From NCBI RefSeq assembly GCF_014270105.1, contig NZ_JACNMF010000002.1:725923-789922 (forward strand): a stretch of DNA of 64,000 bases, in the 5' to 3' direction. The notes beneath the pieces are model-generated. The model was given only the letters and a program-made list of their open reading frames with translations, had not been told where the DNA came from and did not search any database. Source of the stretch: Hyunsoonleella aquatilis. GTDB taxonomy: Bacteria; Bacteroidota; Bacteroidia; Flavobacteriales; Flavobacteriaceae. Shown in pieces: positions 1-8,665 of the stretch (position 1 is the first letter of the stretch; the number at the start of each line of letters is the position of its first letter). The translations under genes were made by a program, and so were the position numbers.

Positions 1-7
1 TAATCAT
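1..7 (-). CDS. Start of a gene cut by the window edge, perhaps an ABC transporter ATPase
   Basis: Only the start codon and four further bases are inside the window: reading leftward, ATG ATT A follows the DUF5687 stop codon after five bases. DUF5687 membrane proteins are usually encoded directly before an ABC-type ATPase whose N-terminus often begins Met-Ile, so that is the inferred identity. Nothing of the protein itself can be seen. Confidence 0.3.
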
Positions 8-12
8 AGCTT

Positions 13-1491
13 TTAATTTTCCTGATCGAACGCATCGATCATTTTATATTTTGATCCTAAATATTTTTTGGTGATAAAACTCATAATCCTATGATGCAAA
101 ATGATGCCCATAATGCCCATTATAACTAGTATCAAGCATGCCAGTTCAAAATTTAGCAACCAACTAAGTAACCAAAACAAGGCCATGGGAAACAATAATA
201 ATGGAATCCCGATGAGCCACTGCATCGCTCCTGTACCTTGATAATTAAAGGTCGCTTTTTGGTCCAGATTAATTCGTTTACGATTGTACGAACCACCCAA
301 AAGGATGACGTGGGTATTCACTCCAATATTATAAATAGCCGCCACTAAATGGGCAATCAATATTTTCCACCCGAAATACACATAAGGGATTCCCAAAACA
401 AAAAGTATCACAACACTAATTGCCATTAAGGTGAACTTAGATTTCAGATATTGCTCATACTTGATGTTTTGGCTCATCAGCAATTTGTAGTAAGCGCTGT
501 CCCATGCCGGCACAAACTGGCCGAAGTTCATGAGGAAAATACCTGTTGAAAATATCCCGACAAAAATGAAAAACACCTCTTTGTCTTGAAATTTTGGGTT
601 AACATAAATGAACAGTCCATATAAAATACCCATCGCCAACATCCAAAGGGAGGATTTTGTGCGCTTATTGCGCAAAATCAATTTTAAGTCCAATTGCATA
701 AACGGTGCGATGTCCCCAAAACTTTTGGTCCATTCCATGTTGGAGGCGTTGACTTCCTTTACAGCAGTTTTCAAACCACTGTCCAAAAACAGTTTCTTTT
801 GCAGTAGTTTAAAATTGACCCAATACAGTAAACTCAAAATAAGGATGGGCACCAAGATAAGTAATGGGGAAGTGTAAACGGCATTGTATGCCTCTCCGAA
901 AATAGCAGAAAGAGATATCACATTGAAATGGTTCAATGCATACAAGCCCCCAGCCAGTAAGATGATTGGTAAAAACGATAATTCAGTTTCGGCCGAAAAA
1001 TTTTCGATAATAAAATTCAGGAAATTAATTATTAGAGCCGTGAGCATCAATGCCAACATCCAAACAAGAACATTTCCAGCGGGATAATCCGCTATCAACA
1101 ACCTAATTCCAAATGGGACAATAGCAAAAAGAGGCAGGAAGTTGAAAAAGGACAATGCCGATTTTCCAAGAACATAGTTTACTATTTTGCTTCGTTTTAT
1201 GGGCAAGGTTAATAAAGGTTTAACGCTCATCACCGGTAATTTCTGAAAGAAAAACCGAAATACTAAATCCGCTAAAATCCAATAGAATAGGATTTGATTA
1301 AAGGCCATAAGCAAATCCATATCAGGAAAAACCTTTCCCAAAATTTTGTGCATATTAAAGCCAACAAACAAAAATGACACGACCATGTACAAGGCCATAA
1401 ACCCCATAAAAAGCTTTATTCCCAAGCTTTTCCCAAAGCTGGCCGATCTAAAAAATGATTTCCATTCTAATCCTAAAAAACGTTTTATCAT
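13..1491 (-). CDS. DUF5687 family membrane protein, putative ABC transporter permease
   Basis: A 492-residue, very hydrophobic protein with roughly ten to twelve membrane segments and a polar stretch near residues 245-280 containing LILRNKRTK, a feature of permease-like subunits of ABC-2 exporters. The family is restricted to Bacteroidota and its substrate is unknown. It starts at an ATG nine bases after the DUF2059 gene and lies in the same leftward run as a PadR regulator, an arrangement typical of regulated exporters. Transport is inferred from family context, not from a conserved catalytic motif. Confidence 0.75.
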   Translation of the reverse strand: MIKRFLGLEWKSFFRSASFGKSLGIKLFMGFMALYMVVSFLFVGFNMHKILGKVFPDMDLLMAFNQILFYWILADLVFRFFFQKLPVMSVKPLLTLPIKRSKIVNYVLGKSALSFFNFLPLFAIVPFGIRLLIADYPAGNVLVWMLALMLTALIINFLNFIIENFSAETELSFLPIILLAGGLYALNHFNVISLSAIFGEAYNAVYTSPLLILVPILILSLLYWVNFKLLQKKLFLDSGLKTAVKEVNASNMEWTKSFGDIAPFMQLDLKLILRNKRTKSSLWMLAMGILYGLFIYVNPKFQDKEVFFIFVGIFSTGIFLMNFGQFVPAWDSAYYKLLMSQNIKYEQYLKSKFTLMAISVVILFVLGIPYVYFGWKILIAHLVAAIYNIGVNTHVILLGGSYNRKRINLDQKATFNYQGTGAMQWLIGIPLLLFPMALFWLLSWLLNFELACLILVIMGIMGIILHHRIMSFITKKYLGSKYKMIDAFDQEN

Positions 1492-1500
1492 GGTAATAAT

Positions 1501-1902
1501 TTACTGATACTTTTGAGCTACCCCTTGAACTTCCATGCCCCAGGTTTGCCCCAACAGCATGCCTTTTTGTGCTAGCATCACTTGCTTGCTTGCCAATTTT
1601 TTTCCCAATTCCGTTTTGTAAAACTTCACCAATTCTTTGATTTCCTCTTGATTGAATTCCGCCATATATAGGTCAGCCAATTTATCATATAGGCCCCCTA
1701 AAGTTCCCTTGGCCTCCTTGGTATAAGCCTCCTTTTTTTCTTCAGGAACCATAGCTCCCAGTTGGCTAATGGCAGTCTCAAATGCCTGAGTTGCTCCGGT
1801 GATTTTTATAAATTCAATGGTTTCGGATTTGAAGTCGGTACTCTCCTGTGCCGTTATAGATAATGTAAAAATAAAGACAAGCGCAAGTAAACTATTTTTC
1901 AT
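1501..1902 (-). CDS. DUF2059-like exported protein
   Basis: A 133-residue protein with a cleavable signal peptide (hydrophobic residues 5-17, likely cut after the SITA segment), followed by a helical domain rich in Glu and Lys. Residues 80-115 (ELVKFYKTELGKKLASKQ) match the pattern of DUF2059 proteins, which are periplasmic and of unknown function. The ATG at 1902 is the only start that keeps the signal peptide. It sits between padR and the DUF5687 permease, so it is probably an accessory of that exporter or co-regulated with it. Confidence 0.75.
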   Translation of the reverse strand: MKNSLLALVFIFTLSITAQESTDFKSETIEFIKITGATQAFETAISQLGAMVPEEKKEAYTKEAKGTLGGLYDKLADLYMAEFNQEEIKELVKFYKTELGKKLASKQVMLAQKGMLLGQTWGMEVQGVAQKYQ

Positions 1903-2029
1903 TTTGAAAAGAAATTATGGTTAATGTTAATTCGTGTTATCGGTATACAAATTTGAGGAAACGTTACATCTCAAAATGCATTTTTACATAAAAAAGTGAA
2001 ATTAGAAGATTTCAACCAAACCCCATCCT

Positions 2030-2368
2030 TTATTCCTCCCGAAATCTTGGGTTCACCAAAGCGCGCATATTTCTGATATAGGATTCCAACTCGGCAAGCC
2101 TCTCAACAGTTTCCTTAGTGCCCAATTCGGTGAGGGTGTAATATTTCCGCATTCGGTTTGCCACTTTTTTAAATTCGACATCGACCAAACCCTGTGCCTC
2201 CAACTTGTGTAGAGCTGGATAAAGTGAACCCTCGGTTATTTTCAGTTCCCCCTTAGTTATTTCCTTAATTCTTTGGGCGATTTCATAGCCATACATCCTA
2301 TCATGCTCGTTTAATAACTTCAAAATGATAATAGACATACTCCCTTTGTAAAGATTGCTGTTTTTCAT
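2030..2368 (-). CDS. PadR family transcriptional regulator
   Basis: A 112-residue winged-helix protein of the short PadR type. Residues 8-90 carry the family signature: SMSIIILKLL, YGYEIAQRI, the LYPALHKLEAQGLV recognition segment, then a beta-wing with RKYYTLTELG. PadR proteins are ligand- or phosphorylation-independent repressors that commonly control an adjacent transporter. Here it heads the leftward group with DUF2059 and DUF5687, and is divergent from the reductase at 2483. The divergent gap contains several ATAC/GTAT-type half sites that could be its own operator, but this is only a guess. Confidence 0.9.
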   Translation of the reverse strand: MKNSNLYKGSMSIIILKLLNEHDRMYGYEIAQRIKEITKGELKITEGSLYPALHKLEAQGLVDVEFKKVANRMRKYYTLTELGTKETVERLAELESYIRNMRALVNPRFREE

Positions 2369-2456
2369 GGATATGAATATACATATTATTCTTATGCATA
2401 GAAATATAATGTATTTATTTTTTAATGAAAATCTGCATTAAATGATGAGGCTTCAT

Positions 2457-2464
2457 TATTTTTG
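2457..2464 (+). promoter_or_regulatory. -7 box TATTTTTG upstream of the PaaE-like gene
   Basis: TATTTTTG matches the Bacteroidota TAnnTTTG box and lies 19 bases before the ATG at 2483. No clear TTTG is seen at the -33 position, so support is partial. Confidence 0.4.
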
Positions 2465-2482
2465 CGAAAACTATATTTGAGC

Positions 2483-3541
2483 ATGTCCGGATTTCACAAA
2501 CTTTCAGTAAAAAGCATCAAACGGGAGACTGATAAATCTGTAAGTATTTCATTTAATGTACCCGAAAACCTAAAAGAAACCTTTCAATTTGAAGCAGGGC
2601 AATACATTACCTTAAAATCTGAAATCAATGGTAATGAAGTCCGCAGGGACTACTCCTTGTGCGTTTCTCCTAAAAGCGGTGATTTAAAAGTAGCTGTTAA
2701 AGAGGTTAAAGATGGGACGTTTTCGGCCTATGCCAATAATGAATTAAAAGTGGGCGACACTCTTGAAGTAGCGCCCCCAAAAGGACGCTTCACATTTGAG
2801 CCCAATGACAAAAAAACAAAAAACATTGCCGCCTTTGCTGCCGGGAGTGGTATTACTCCTGTTTTGAGCATAATTAAATGTGCTTTGGAAGAAGAAGTTC
2901 ATAGCAAAGTGATTTTAGTCTATGGCAATAAATCCACCAAGGATACCATGTTCTTGGACGAGCTACTTGAACTGCAGCATACCCATAAAGACCGATTTTC
3001 CATTCAATTTGTATTCAGCCAATCGGATGAAGAAAACTCTATTTTCGGGCGAATTGAAAAGAGTACTGTTAATTATGTGATGAAAAATAAGCACAAACAT
3101 GTTGAAGTGGATGCCTTTTATCTCTGTGGTCCAGAGGCTATGATACGCGTTGTAAAAGACGTTTTAACAGGCCATGGCATTGATGAGGATCGCATACATT
3201 TTGAATTGTTTAAAGCCGCCAAGACCAGTGAAATTGAAGGAGATCGTACTGCCGCCGTGGGCAATACAAAAATAACCGTCGTAGTGGATGACGAGGAAAC
3301 CACCTTTGAAATGTCCCAAAAGCAAACCATCCTAGAGGCGGCTTTAGATGAAGATTTGGATGCCCCTTATTCGTGCCAGGGAGGCATCTGCAGTAGCTGT
3401 ATGGCTAGGGTAACCGAAGGTGAAGCCAAAATGCGTCAAAACAACATTCTTACCGAAAACGAAGTGGCCGAAGGCTTAATTTTAACTTGTCAAGCGCATC
3501 CCACCACGCAAACCATTGTCGTGGATTATGATGATGTGTAG
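2483..3541 (+). CDS. PaaE-like ferredoxin-NAD(P)H oxidoreductase with C-terminal 2Fe-2S domain
   Basis: A 352-residue flavoprotein that should move electrons from NAD(P)H through FAD to a plant-type 2Fe-2S cluster. The N-terminal FAD-binding fold has RDYSLC, the middle NAD-binding fold has AAGSGITPVLSI, and the C-terminal ferredoxin domain has Cys298, Cys303, Cys306 and Cys336 in the usual C-x4-C-x2-C spacing. The order is that of PaaE, the reductase of phenylacetyl-CoA epoxidase, but no other paa gene is nearby, so the electron acceptor cannot be named. ATG at 2483 is preferred to the upstream in-frame TTG because it matches family N-termini and lies just downstream of a -7 box. Confidence 0.85.
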   Translation: MSGFHKLSVKSIKRETDKSVSISFNVPENLKETFQFEAGQYITLKSEINGNEVRRDYSLCVSPKSGDLKVAVKEVKDGTFSAYANNELKVGDTLEVAPPKGRFTFEPNDKKTKNIAAFAAGSGITPVLSIIKCALEEEVHSKVILVYGNKSTKDTMFLDELLELQHTHKDRFSIQFVFSQSDEENSIFGRIEKSTVNYVMKNKHKHVEVDAFYLCGPEAMIRVVKDVLTGHGIDEDRIHFELFKAAKTSEIEGDRTAAVGNTKITVVVDDEETTFEMSQKQTILEAALDEDLDAPYSCQGGICSSCMARVTEGEAKMRQNNILTENEVAEGLILTCQAHPTTQTIVVDYDDV

Positions 3542-3586
3542 AAATACGTTCCAACTAACACTCTGGCCGGCATTAATAGGGTAAAA

Positions 3587-4609
3587 TTAGACGATAGATT
3601 TTATTTTCCCAACTACAGTTTCTGGTAAAATACTGGCCGAGGCTTCTTCATAGCCATTTGGGCATTTATTTCCGTAAACCGAGGTTGGTATCAACGGAAA
3701 TTGCTCCCTATCGGCCAAAAGAGCGTAATCTTCGGGCTGATTAAATGGTGCGAATCCCGCGTACGGATGGGTCACTCCCCAAACGCTCACCACTTTAATA
3801 CCCAGCATGGCCGCAACATGAGCATTTCCCGAATCCATGGATAACATGACATCTAAATTTGAAATGATGTCCATCTCTTCATTCAAAGTCAACTTACCTG
3901 CAACACTTGAGACGTTGCTGAAATCTGCTTGAATATCGTTTAGCAATTGAATTTCCTTTTCCCCACCACCAAACAGAATGATGCTATAATCCTTCTGAAG
4001 TTGCGCAATGACTTTCTTCATCAAATCCAAAGGGTACATTTTTCCTTGATGCGCCGCAAAAGGCGCGATGCCGATACACTTTTTGAAATTCTTGCCAAAA
4101 TAGGCTCTTGTTTTTACATCCAGATTCCCCTTTTTTGGAAATTTGGGGTTTGACAGATCCAACTCGTAACCCAAAGCCCTAAATACATCAGCATAACGCT
4201 GATGTGTGGTTTTCAATTGTTTGAATGTTTTTCCTTCTATTAGTGCCTTTTTTTCTTTACGCCCTTTATCTATGGAAATGAACCTTCTGCAACGAATAAA
4301 CTTCTTTAAAACCTTACTGCGAAGGACACTGTGCAAATCCGCTATCGCATAAATCTGATGTTCACTATTGAGTTGTTTTGCCAATTTATAAAGGCCAAAA
4401 ACACCCTTATGTTCGCCTTTAACATCTGCCGAAAAGACATCGACATTTTGAATATCCCTGAAAAAAGGTTTGAAAAATCCTTTGGTTAAAACAGTAATTT
4501 TTAATTCTGGGTGTTGAGTTGTTAATGCCCTTAAAACTGGGACGGTCATAGCCACATCTCCCATGGCGGAAAGGCGTATGACGAGGATGTGTTTTGAAGC
4601 TTTGGGCAT
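3587..4609 (-). CDS. Glycosyltransferase family 9 (heptosyltransferase-like)
   Basis: A 340-residue GT9 enzyme related to the ADP-heptose:LPS heptosyltransferases WaaC and WaaF, which add core heptoses at the cytoplasmic face of the inner membrane. The N-terminus has RLSAMGDVAMTVPVLRAL, the family signature near residues 12-30, and the C-terminal Rossmann domain has SMDSGNAHVAAMLG, which contacts the nucleotide sugar. It follows the DUF4254 gene by 35 bases in the same direction; this pair is recurrent in Bacteroidota, implying a role in lipopolysaccharide core or a similar glycolipid. The exact sugar is not determinable from sequence. Confidence 0.85.
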   Translation of the reverse strand: MPKASKHILVIRLSAMGDVAMTVPVLRALTTQHPELKITVLTKGFFKPFFRDIQNVDVFSADVKGEHKGVFGLYKLAKQLNSEHQIYAIADLHSVLRSKVLKKFIRCRRFISIDKGRKEKKALIEGKTFKQLKTTHQRYADVFRALGYELDLSNPKFPKKGNLDVKTRAYFGKNFKKCIGIAPFAAHQGKMYPLDLMKKVIAQLQKDYSIILFGGGEKEIQLLNDIQADFSNVSSVAGKLTLNEEMDIISNLDVMLSMDSGNAHVAAMLGIKVVSVWGVTHPYAGFAPFNQPEDYALLADREQFPLIPTSVYGNKCPNGYEEASASILPETVVGKIKSIV

Positions 4610-4623
4610 CTCAATTTATTGAG

Positions 4624-4643
4624 ATTCCTGTTTTCACAGGAAT
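4624..4643. repeat. Hairpin between the DUF4254 and GT9 genes
   Basis: ATTCCTG and CAGGAAT form a perfect 7-bp stem around a six-base loop in the 35-bp gap. In the direction of transcription (leftward) no T-run follows, so it is more likely an mRNA processing or stability element than a terminator. Confidence 0.4.
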
Positions 4644-4644
4644 T

Positions 4645-5250
4645 CTATTTTTGGGAGCGCAATACAGGGTTCAGCTGGTCGTCATTATACATCTTCATTT
4701 GCTTGTACACCTTCATGTATTTATCGCCCTTTTCAATATCGCTCAATAAGGTGTCAATTGCGGTGGATAAATCTACGCGTTGTTCCAATAGTACTTCCAA
4801 CTTCTTCTGGCAAGCTTCCCTATGCGCCTCAGAAGCATCTGTTCTTGTGGCTTCTTCATTCATATGGTAAATCTTAAGGGCCAAAATCGAGAGTCTGTCA
4901 ATTCCCCAAGCTGGGCTCTCAGTATTTATAGTAGCGTCAGACTTTGGAGTGACATCCTTATATTTTTCCAAAAAATAACTGTCAATATATTCTACCATAT
5001 CCGTTCTATCTTGATTGGAAGCATCAATCAGGCGCTTCAATTTCAGAGCGGCTACTGGGTCGATATTTGGGTCTCGGATAATGTCTTCATAATGCCACTG
5101 TACAGTATCAATCCAACACTTTCTGTACAGCAAATGTTCGATTAGATTTTCCTTTGAATAGGGGTTATCAAACGATTGGTCAACGGTGTTAATCACGTGG
5201 TATTTTTCAATGACATCTTGAAATATTTTATTGGCTTTGGTAGTGAACAT
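4645..5250 (-). CDS. DUF4254 domain protein
   Basis: A 201-residue, largely alpha-helical cytoplasmic protein. The pattern ENLIEHLLYRKCWIDTVQWHYEDIIRDP and the following KLKRLIDASNQDRTDMVE are characteristic of DUF4254, a Bacteroidota family usually found next to GT9 transferases. No catalytic motif is visible and its function is unknown. It is first in a two-gene leftward unit with the heptosyltransferase; the start ATG lies 20 bases downstream of a good -7 box. Confidence 0.85.
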   Translation of the reverse strand: MFTTKANKIFQDVIEKYHVINTVDQSFDNPYSKENLIEHLLYRKCWIDTVQWHYEDIIRDPNIDPVAALKLKRLIDASNQDRTDMVEYIDSYFLEKYKDVTPKSDATINTESPAWGIDRLSILALKIYHMNEEATRTDASEAHREACQKKLEVLLEQRVDLSTAIDTLLSDIEKGDKYMKVYKQMKMYNDDQLNPVLRSQK

Positions 5251-5270
5251 ATGGCGTGGTGTTTAAAGCA

Positions 5271-5278
5271 CAAAACTA
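5271..5278 (-). promoter_or_regulatory. -7 box TAGTTTTG for the DUF4254-GT9 unit
   Basis: Read leftward, the bases are TAGTTTTG, a perfect match to TAnnTTTG, 20 bases before the DUF4254 ATG. The -33 element is not obvious. Confidence 0.45.
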
Positions 5279-5405
5279 CATAAATTAAATAAGATTCTTT
5301 GGCTGATTGAGGTGTAGTTTATGATCTCAGACCTTTTATGGCGCTATTTCAAGTTGGGCTTATATTTCTTTATTTGGTTAACTTTACTTTCTCAAAAAAA
5401 CTGTC

Positions 5406-6065
5406 ATGCATATTCATCATCTATCCAAAGAAAACTCCATTTTAAATCAATTTATTTCTGAAATACGGAATATAAAAGTGCAAAAGGACAGTATGCGTTT
5501 CCGAAGAAATATCGAAAGGATAGGTGAAATTTTAGGGTACGAAATGAGCAAAACCCTAAATTACAAACCAAAAACCGTAACTACTCCTTTGGGTAAAACC
5601 GCGATAGATGTCATTGACGACCAAATTGTACTTTGCTCTGTTTTAAGAGCAGGTGTACCGTTACATACGGGTTTATTAAATTATTTTGATACTGCTGAAA
5701 ATGCCTTTATTTCAGCCTACCGCCACCACAAGGGCCACCCCGAAAGTTTTGAAATCGTAGTAGAATACCTAGCTTGCCCAGATCTTGAAAACAAAACGCT
5801 TGTTTTGGCTGATCCCATGTTGGCAACCGGCCAATCTTTTGCGTCTACTTTTAATGCCTTAAAATCCTTTGGCACACCTAAAGATATACATTTAATCTCG
5901 GTAATTGGCGCGCAAAAAGGGGTTGAATATGTCGCTGAACACTTTCCGGAACAAACGCATTTATGGGTTGCATCCATCGATTCAGAATTAAATGACAAGG
6001 GTTATATCATACCAGGACTAGGAGACGCAGGTGATTTGGCCTTTGGCCCAAAACTACAGTATTAA
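5406..6065 (+). CDS. upp: Uracil phosphoribosyltransferase
   Basis: This 219-residue pyrimidine-salvage enzyme converts uracil and PRPP into UMP. The PRPP loop is ADPMLATGQS (residues 135-144), an upstream RAG motif lies at 81-83, and the C-terminal GLGDAGDLAFG is the uracil-binding signature of the family. Its length is close to the usual 208-220 residues. It runs rightward, and its last 12 bases overlap the end of the convergent DUF6427 gene. The neighbours purD and DUF6427/DUF6341 follow the normal flavobacterial order. Confidence 0.95.
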   Translation: MHIHHLSKENSILNQFISEIRNIKVQKDSMRFRRNIERIGEILGYEMSKTLNYKPKTVTTPLGKTAIDVIDDQIVLCSVLRAGVPLHTGLLNYFDTAENAFISAYRHHKGHPESFEIVVEYLACPDLENKTLVLADPMLATGQSFASTFNALKSFGTPKDIHLISVIGAQKGVEYVAEHFPEQTHLWVASIDSELNDKGYIIPGLGDAGDLAFGPKLQY

Positions 6066-6977
6066 CAGGACAAACGGCATCAAAACAAGAATAGACAGAA
6101 ATACTTCGCGAAACCATTTCTCATTGATCACCTCAATATAATTAGAGACAATAATTGCCAAAGGCGCATACATAAACAGAAACTCGCTACCCTGTTTATT
6201 TGGAGATAATATCACGATTAGGAATGAAATCACCACGGTTATCATCACCAAATTAAAGGCTGGGCGCAAGGATTTTTTCTTTTCCCGGATACTTCGGATG
6301 TAAAATAAGGAGGACCAAAGTCCGAATGAAAATAACAGCGTGGTAGCAATTAAAAATGGTGTAGTGTTATAATTAGTGAAATCAAAACTTACTAGAAATC
6401 CATTGAAATAATAACCCATCAAATCAAAGTCTATAAAAAAACATACGCAGTAAGCAATGAGCAAAACTGCTATGATTGCCGTTAACGGCACGAGCCAATT
6501 TCTCAGCTTATTCTCTGTATAAAGCAAAATAGCAATGGGTAGGAGAATAAAAAAAAGAATAGCCCAAGGATGAAACAGCGTTGCAATGGCTATCCAAAAT
6601 GAAGTATCAAACAGTTTTTTCAACACGCTTTTTTGAGAGCGTAAACTAATCATTCTTCTTAAGCTAAACAGCAAAAACACGTTGGAGAGCATAACACTTA
6701 TACTTCCAGTGGTTTGGGGTATCAGCAATAAAAAAAAGCCGTAAAGTACAATTTCAAAGCTATTGTGTTTGGTTAAGTTGTTTTTGCTCGAGACAAAATT
6801 GAGTATCAAAACAGAAAAAAAGCTAATTCCTAAACATAGCAACATATGCACCACTTTTGCGGATGAAAAACTATGTTTGGCCGAATTGAATGTAAATATA
6901 GAACAGGCCAAACCGATAAGAAAAAAAACGATTATGAGATTTACAGGTTTAGATTTTCTAAAAATACTTGTTATCAT
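6054..6977 (-). CDS. DUF6427 family membrane protein
   Basis: A 307-residue inner-membrane protein with about nine to ten hydrophobic segments and short polar loops; a basic loop (REKKKSLR) lies near residues 232-239. I assign it to DUF6427, a flavobacterial family always met beside upp and purD; no biochemical role is known. The EARLY segment order resembles small glycolipid or oligosaccharide membrane enzymes, but no catalytic motif is visible. It is divergent from DUF6341 with only 39 bases between the two starts. Confidence 0.75.
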   Translation of the reverse strand: MITSIFRKSKPVNLIIVFFLIGLACSIFTFNSAKHSFSSAKVVHMLLCLGISFFSVLILNFVSSKNNLTKHNSFEIVLYGFFLLLIPQTTGSISVMLSNVFLLFSLRRMISLRSQKSVLKKLFDTSFWIAIATLFHPWAILFFILLPIAILLYTENKLRNWLVPLTAIIAVLLIAYCVCFFIDFDLMGYYFNGFLVSFDFTNYNTTPFLIATTLLFSFGLWSSLFYIRSIREKKKSLRPAFNLVMITVVISFLIVILSPNKQGSEFLFMYAPLAIIVSNYIEVINEKWFREVFLSILVLMPFVLLIL

Positions 6978-6997
6978 TAACGGTTTTTGTATTTTTG
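6968..6997 (+). promoter_or_regulatory. Promoter of the DUF6341 gene
   Basis: TTG at 6968-6970 and TATTTTTG at 6990-6997 are separated by 19 bases, fitting the Bacteroidota -33/-7 arrangement. The ATG follows 20 bases after the -7 box. The -33 region lies inside the divergent DUF6427 start. Confidence 0.55.
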
Positions 6998-7016
6998 TTC
7001 CGTAAATATACTAATC

Positions 7017-7244
7017 ATGAAAGACTTCTTTTACGCGATACAGGATTTATTTGTAAATGTGCTTTTTGCGCCTTATGATGCTTTAAGAGCCTTAGAATTA
7101 GATAATTGGTGGTTGGCCAATATCGTATCTTGGATTTTCCTAATTATCGGTTTTGTTGCTGCTATTTACTGGATGAAGCAACTGAAAATTTTTAATGATA
7201 ACAACGAAGAGGACAAAACGGTTACCGCACACCAATATTTATAG
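7017..7244 (+). CDS. DUF6341 family small membrane protein
   Basis: A 75-residue protein with one clear transmembrane helix (residues about 33-52, SWIFLIIGFVAAIYW) after an amphipathic N-terminal part. The ATG at 7017 is chosen over an upstream in-frame start because the promoter -7 box lies between them and the protein then starts MKDFFYAIQD, as in the family. The last six bases overlap the stop region of the convergent purD. The function is unknown; it is part of a conserved upp-purD neighbourhood. Confidence 0.75.
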   Translation: MKDFFYAIQDLFVNVLFAPYDALRALELDNWWLANIVSWIFLIIGFVAAIYWMKQLKIFNDNNEEDKTVTAHQYL

Positions 7245-8510
7245 GTCGAAACCGATATCCTTACGATAATACATCTTATCAAAATGTAGCTTTTCTATAC
7301 TTTGGTAAGATTTTTTTATGGCCTCTTGGTACGTATTCCCGTAGGATGTAATAGCAATAACGCGCCCCCCAGAAGTGACTACCTTCCCATCTTTTAATTG
7401 AGCTCCTGCATGAAACGGGATAGAATCCTCAATGGTCTCAAGACCATCTATTTCCTTTCCTTTTTCATAGGCTTCCGGATAGCCCCCAGAGACCATCATA
7501 ATCGTAGTGGCCGCACGATCGTCGATTTCAATATCGATTTTATCCAAAGTGCCGTTGGCCATAGCTTGGAGGATTTCAACCAAATCGTTCTTTAGCCTTG
7601 GGAATACTACTTCCGTTTCAGGGTCTCCCATGCGGACGTTGTATTCAATAACTTTTGGATCCTCGTCCACTTTAATCAAACCTATAAAAATGAAGCCAAC
7701 GTAAGGCAGGTTATCTTTTTTTAGACCTTCCACCGTTGGTTTAACTATACGCTCTTCAATCTTGTTTAAAAATTCGTCCGTTGCAAAAGGCACCGGGGAA
7801 ACAGCACCCATGCCTCCCGTATTCAATCCGGTATCACCTTCACCGATGCGCTTATAATCCTTTGCCGTTGGCAGGATTTTATAATTATCACCGTCGGTTA
7901 AAACAAAACAGCTGAGTTCAATACCATCTAAAAATTCCTCAATTACTACTTTGTTGCTCGCCTCCCCAAATTTGGCATCCACCAACATACGTTTCAATTC
8001 AGTTTTGGCTTCATTTAAATCACGTAAAATCACAACGCCTTTTCCTGCAGCCAAACCGTCTGCTTTTAATACGTAAGGCGAGTTGAGTGTTTCCAAAAAG
8101 GCATAGCCCTGCTCTACGGTATCTTTGGTAAAACTTTCATAAGCTGCAGTTGGAATATTATGCCGATACAAAAACTCCTTTGCAAATTCCTTGCTTCCTT
8201 CAAGTTCGGCCGCTATTTTTTGGGGGCCAATCACCGAGACATGACTGATTTCCTCATCATTAAGAAAAAAATCATGTACCCCTTTTACCAAAGGATCTTC
8301 TGGACCAACTACCACCAGGTCAATTTTCTTTTCAATGACTAGATTTCTGATGGCTTCAAAATCCGTAACGCCAATATTAACGTTGGTTGCAACCTCAGCA
8401 GTTCCTGAATTTCCTGGAGCAACGTAGAGGTTTTCACATCTTTCACTTTGCGCTATTTTCCAAGCAAATGTATGTTCTCTGCCACCAGAGCCTAGTACTA
8501 AAATATTCAT
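7239..8510 (-). CDS. purD: Phosphoribosylamine-glycine ligase
   Basis: A 423-residue ATP-grasp enzyme (GAR synthetase) catalysing the second step of purine synthesis, joining glycine to phosphoribosylamine. The N-terminus has MNILVLGSGGREHTFAW, the ATP-grasp centre has LKADGLAAGKGV, and the C-terminal half has the metal-binding NVRMGDPETEVVFPRL. It is full length. It is transcribed alone leftward and ends tail-to-tail with the DUF6341 gene, overlapping it by six bases. Confidence 0.96.
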   Translation of the reverse strand: MNILVLGSGGREHTFAWKIAQSERCENLYVAPGNSGTAEVATNVNIGVTDFEAIRNLVIEKKIDLVVVGPEDPLVKGVHDFFLNDEEISHVSVIGPQKIAAELEGSKEFAKEFLYRHNIPTAAYESFTKDTVEQGYAFLETLNSPYVLKADGLAAGKGVVILRDLNEAKTELKRMLVDAKFGEASNKVVIEEFLDGIELSCFVLTDGDNYKILPTAKDYKRIGEGDTGLNTGGMGAVSPVPFATDEFLNKIEERIVKPTVEGLKKDNLPYVGFIFIGLIKVDEDPKVIEYNVRMGDPETEVVFPRLKNDLVEILQAMANGTLDKIDIEIDDRAATTIMMVSGGYPEAYEKGKEIDGLETIEDSIPFHAGAQLKDGKVVTSGGRVIAITSYGNTYQEAIKKSYQSIEKLHFDKMYYRKDIGFDL

Positions 8511-8665
8511 TAGTATTGTTTTTAGATTCCCACCGTGGCAGGAATGACAAATTATCGGTTTTAATACTGCGTATTAAAGACGTTTCTATAGTTTGCGCAA
8601 AAATAAAACTAATGCGACTAAATCACGAATAATTTTTATTTACTTTACGGCTAATCTGTATTTCC

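Noticed and set aside
2483..3541. Phenylacetate degradation operon
   Set aside because: The reductase looks like PaaE, but no paaABCD gene is in the neighbourhood, so I did not name the gene after this pathway.
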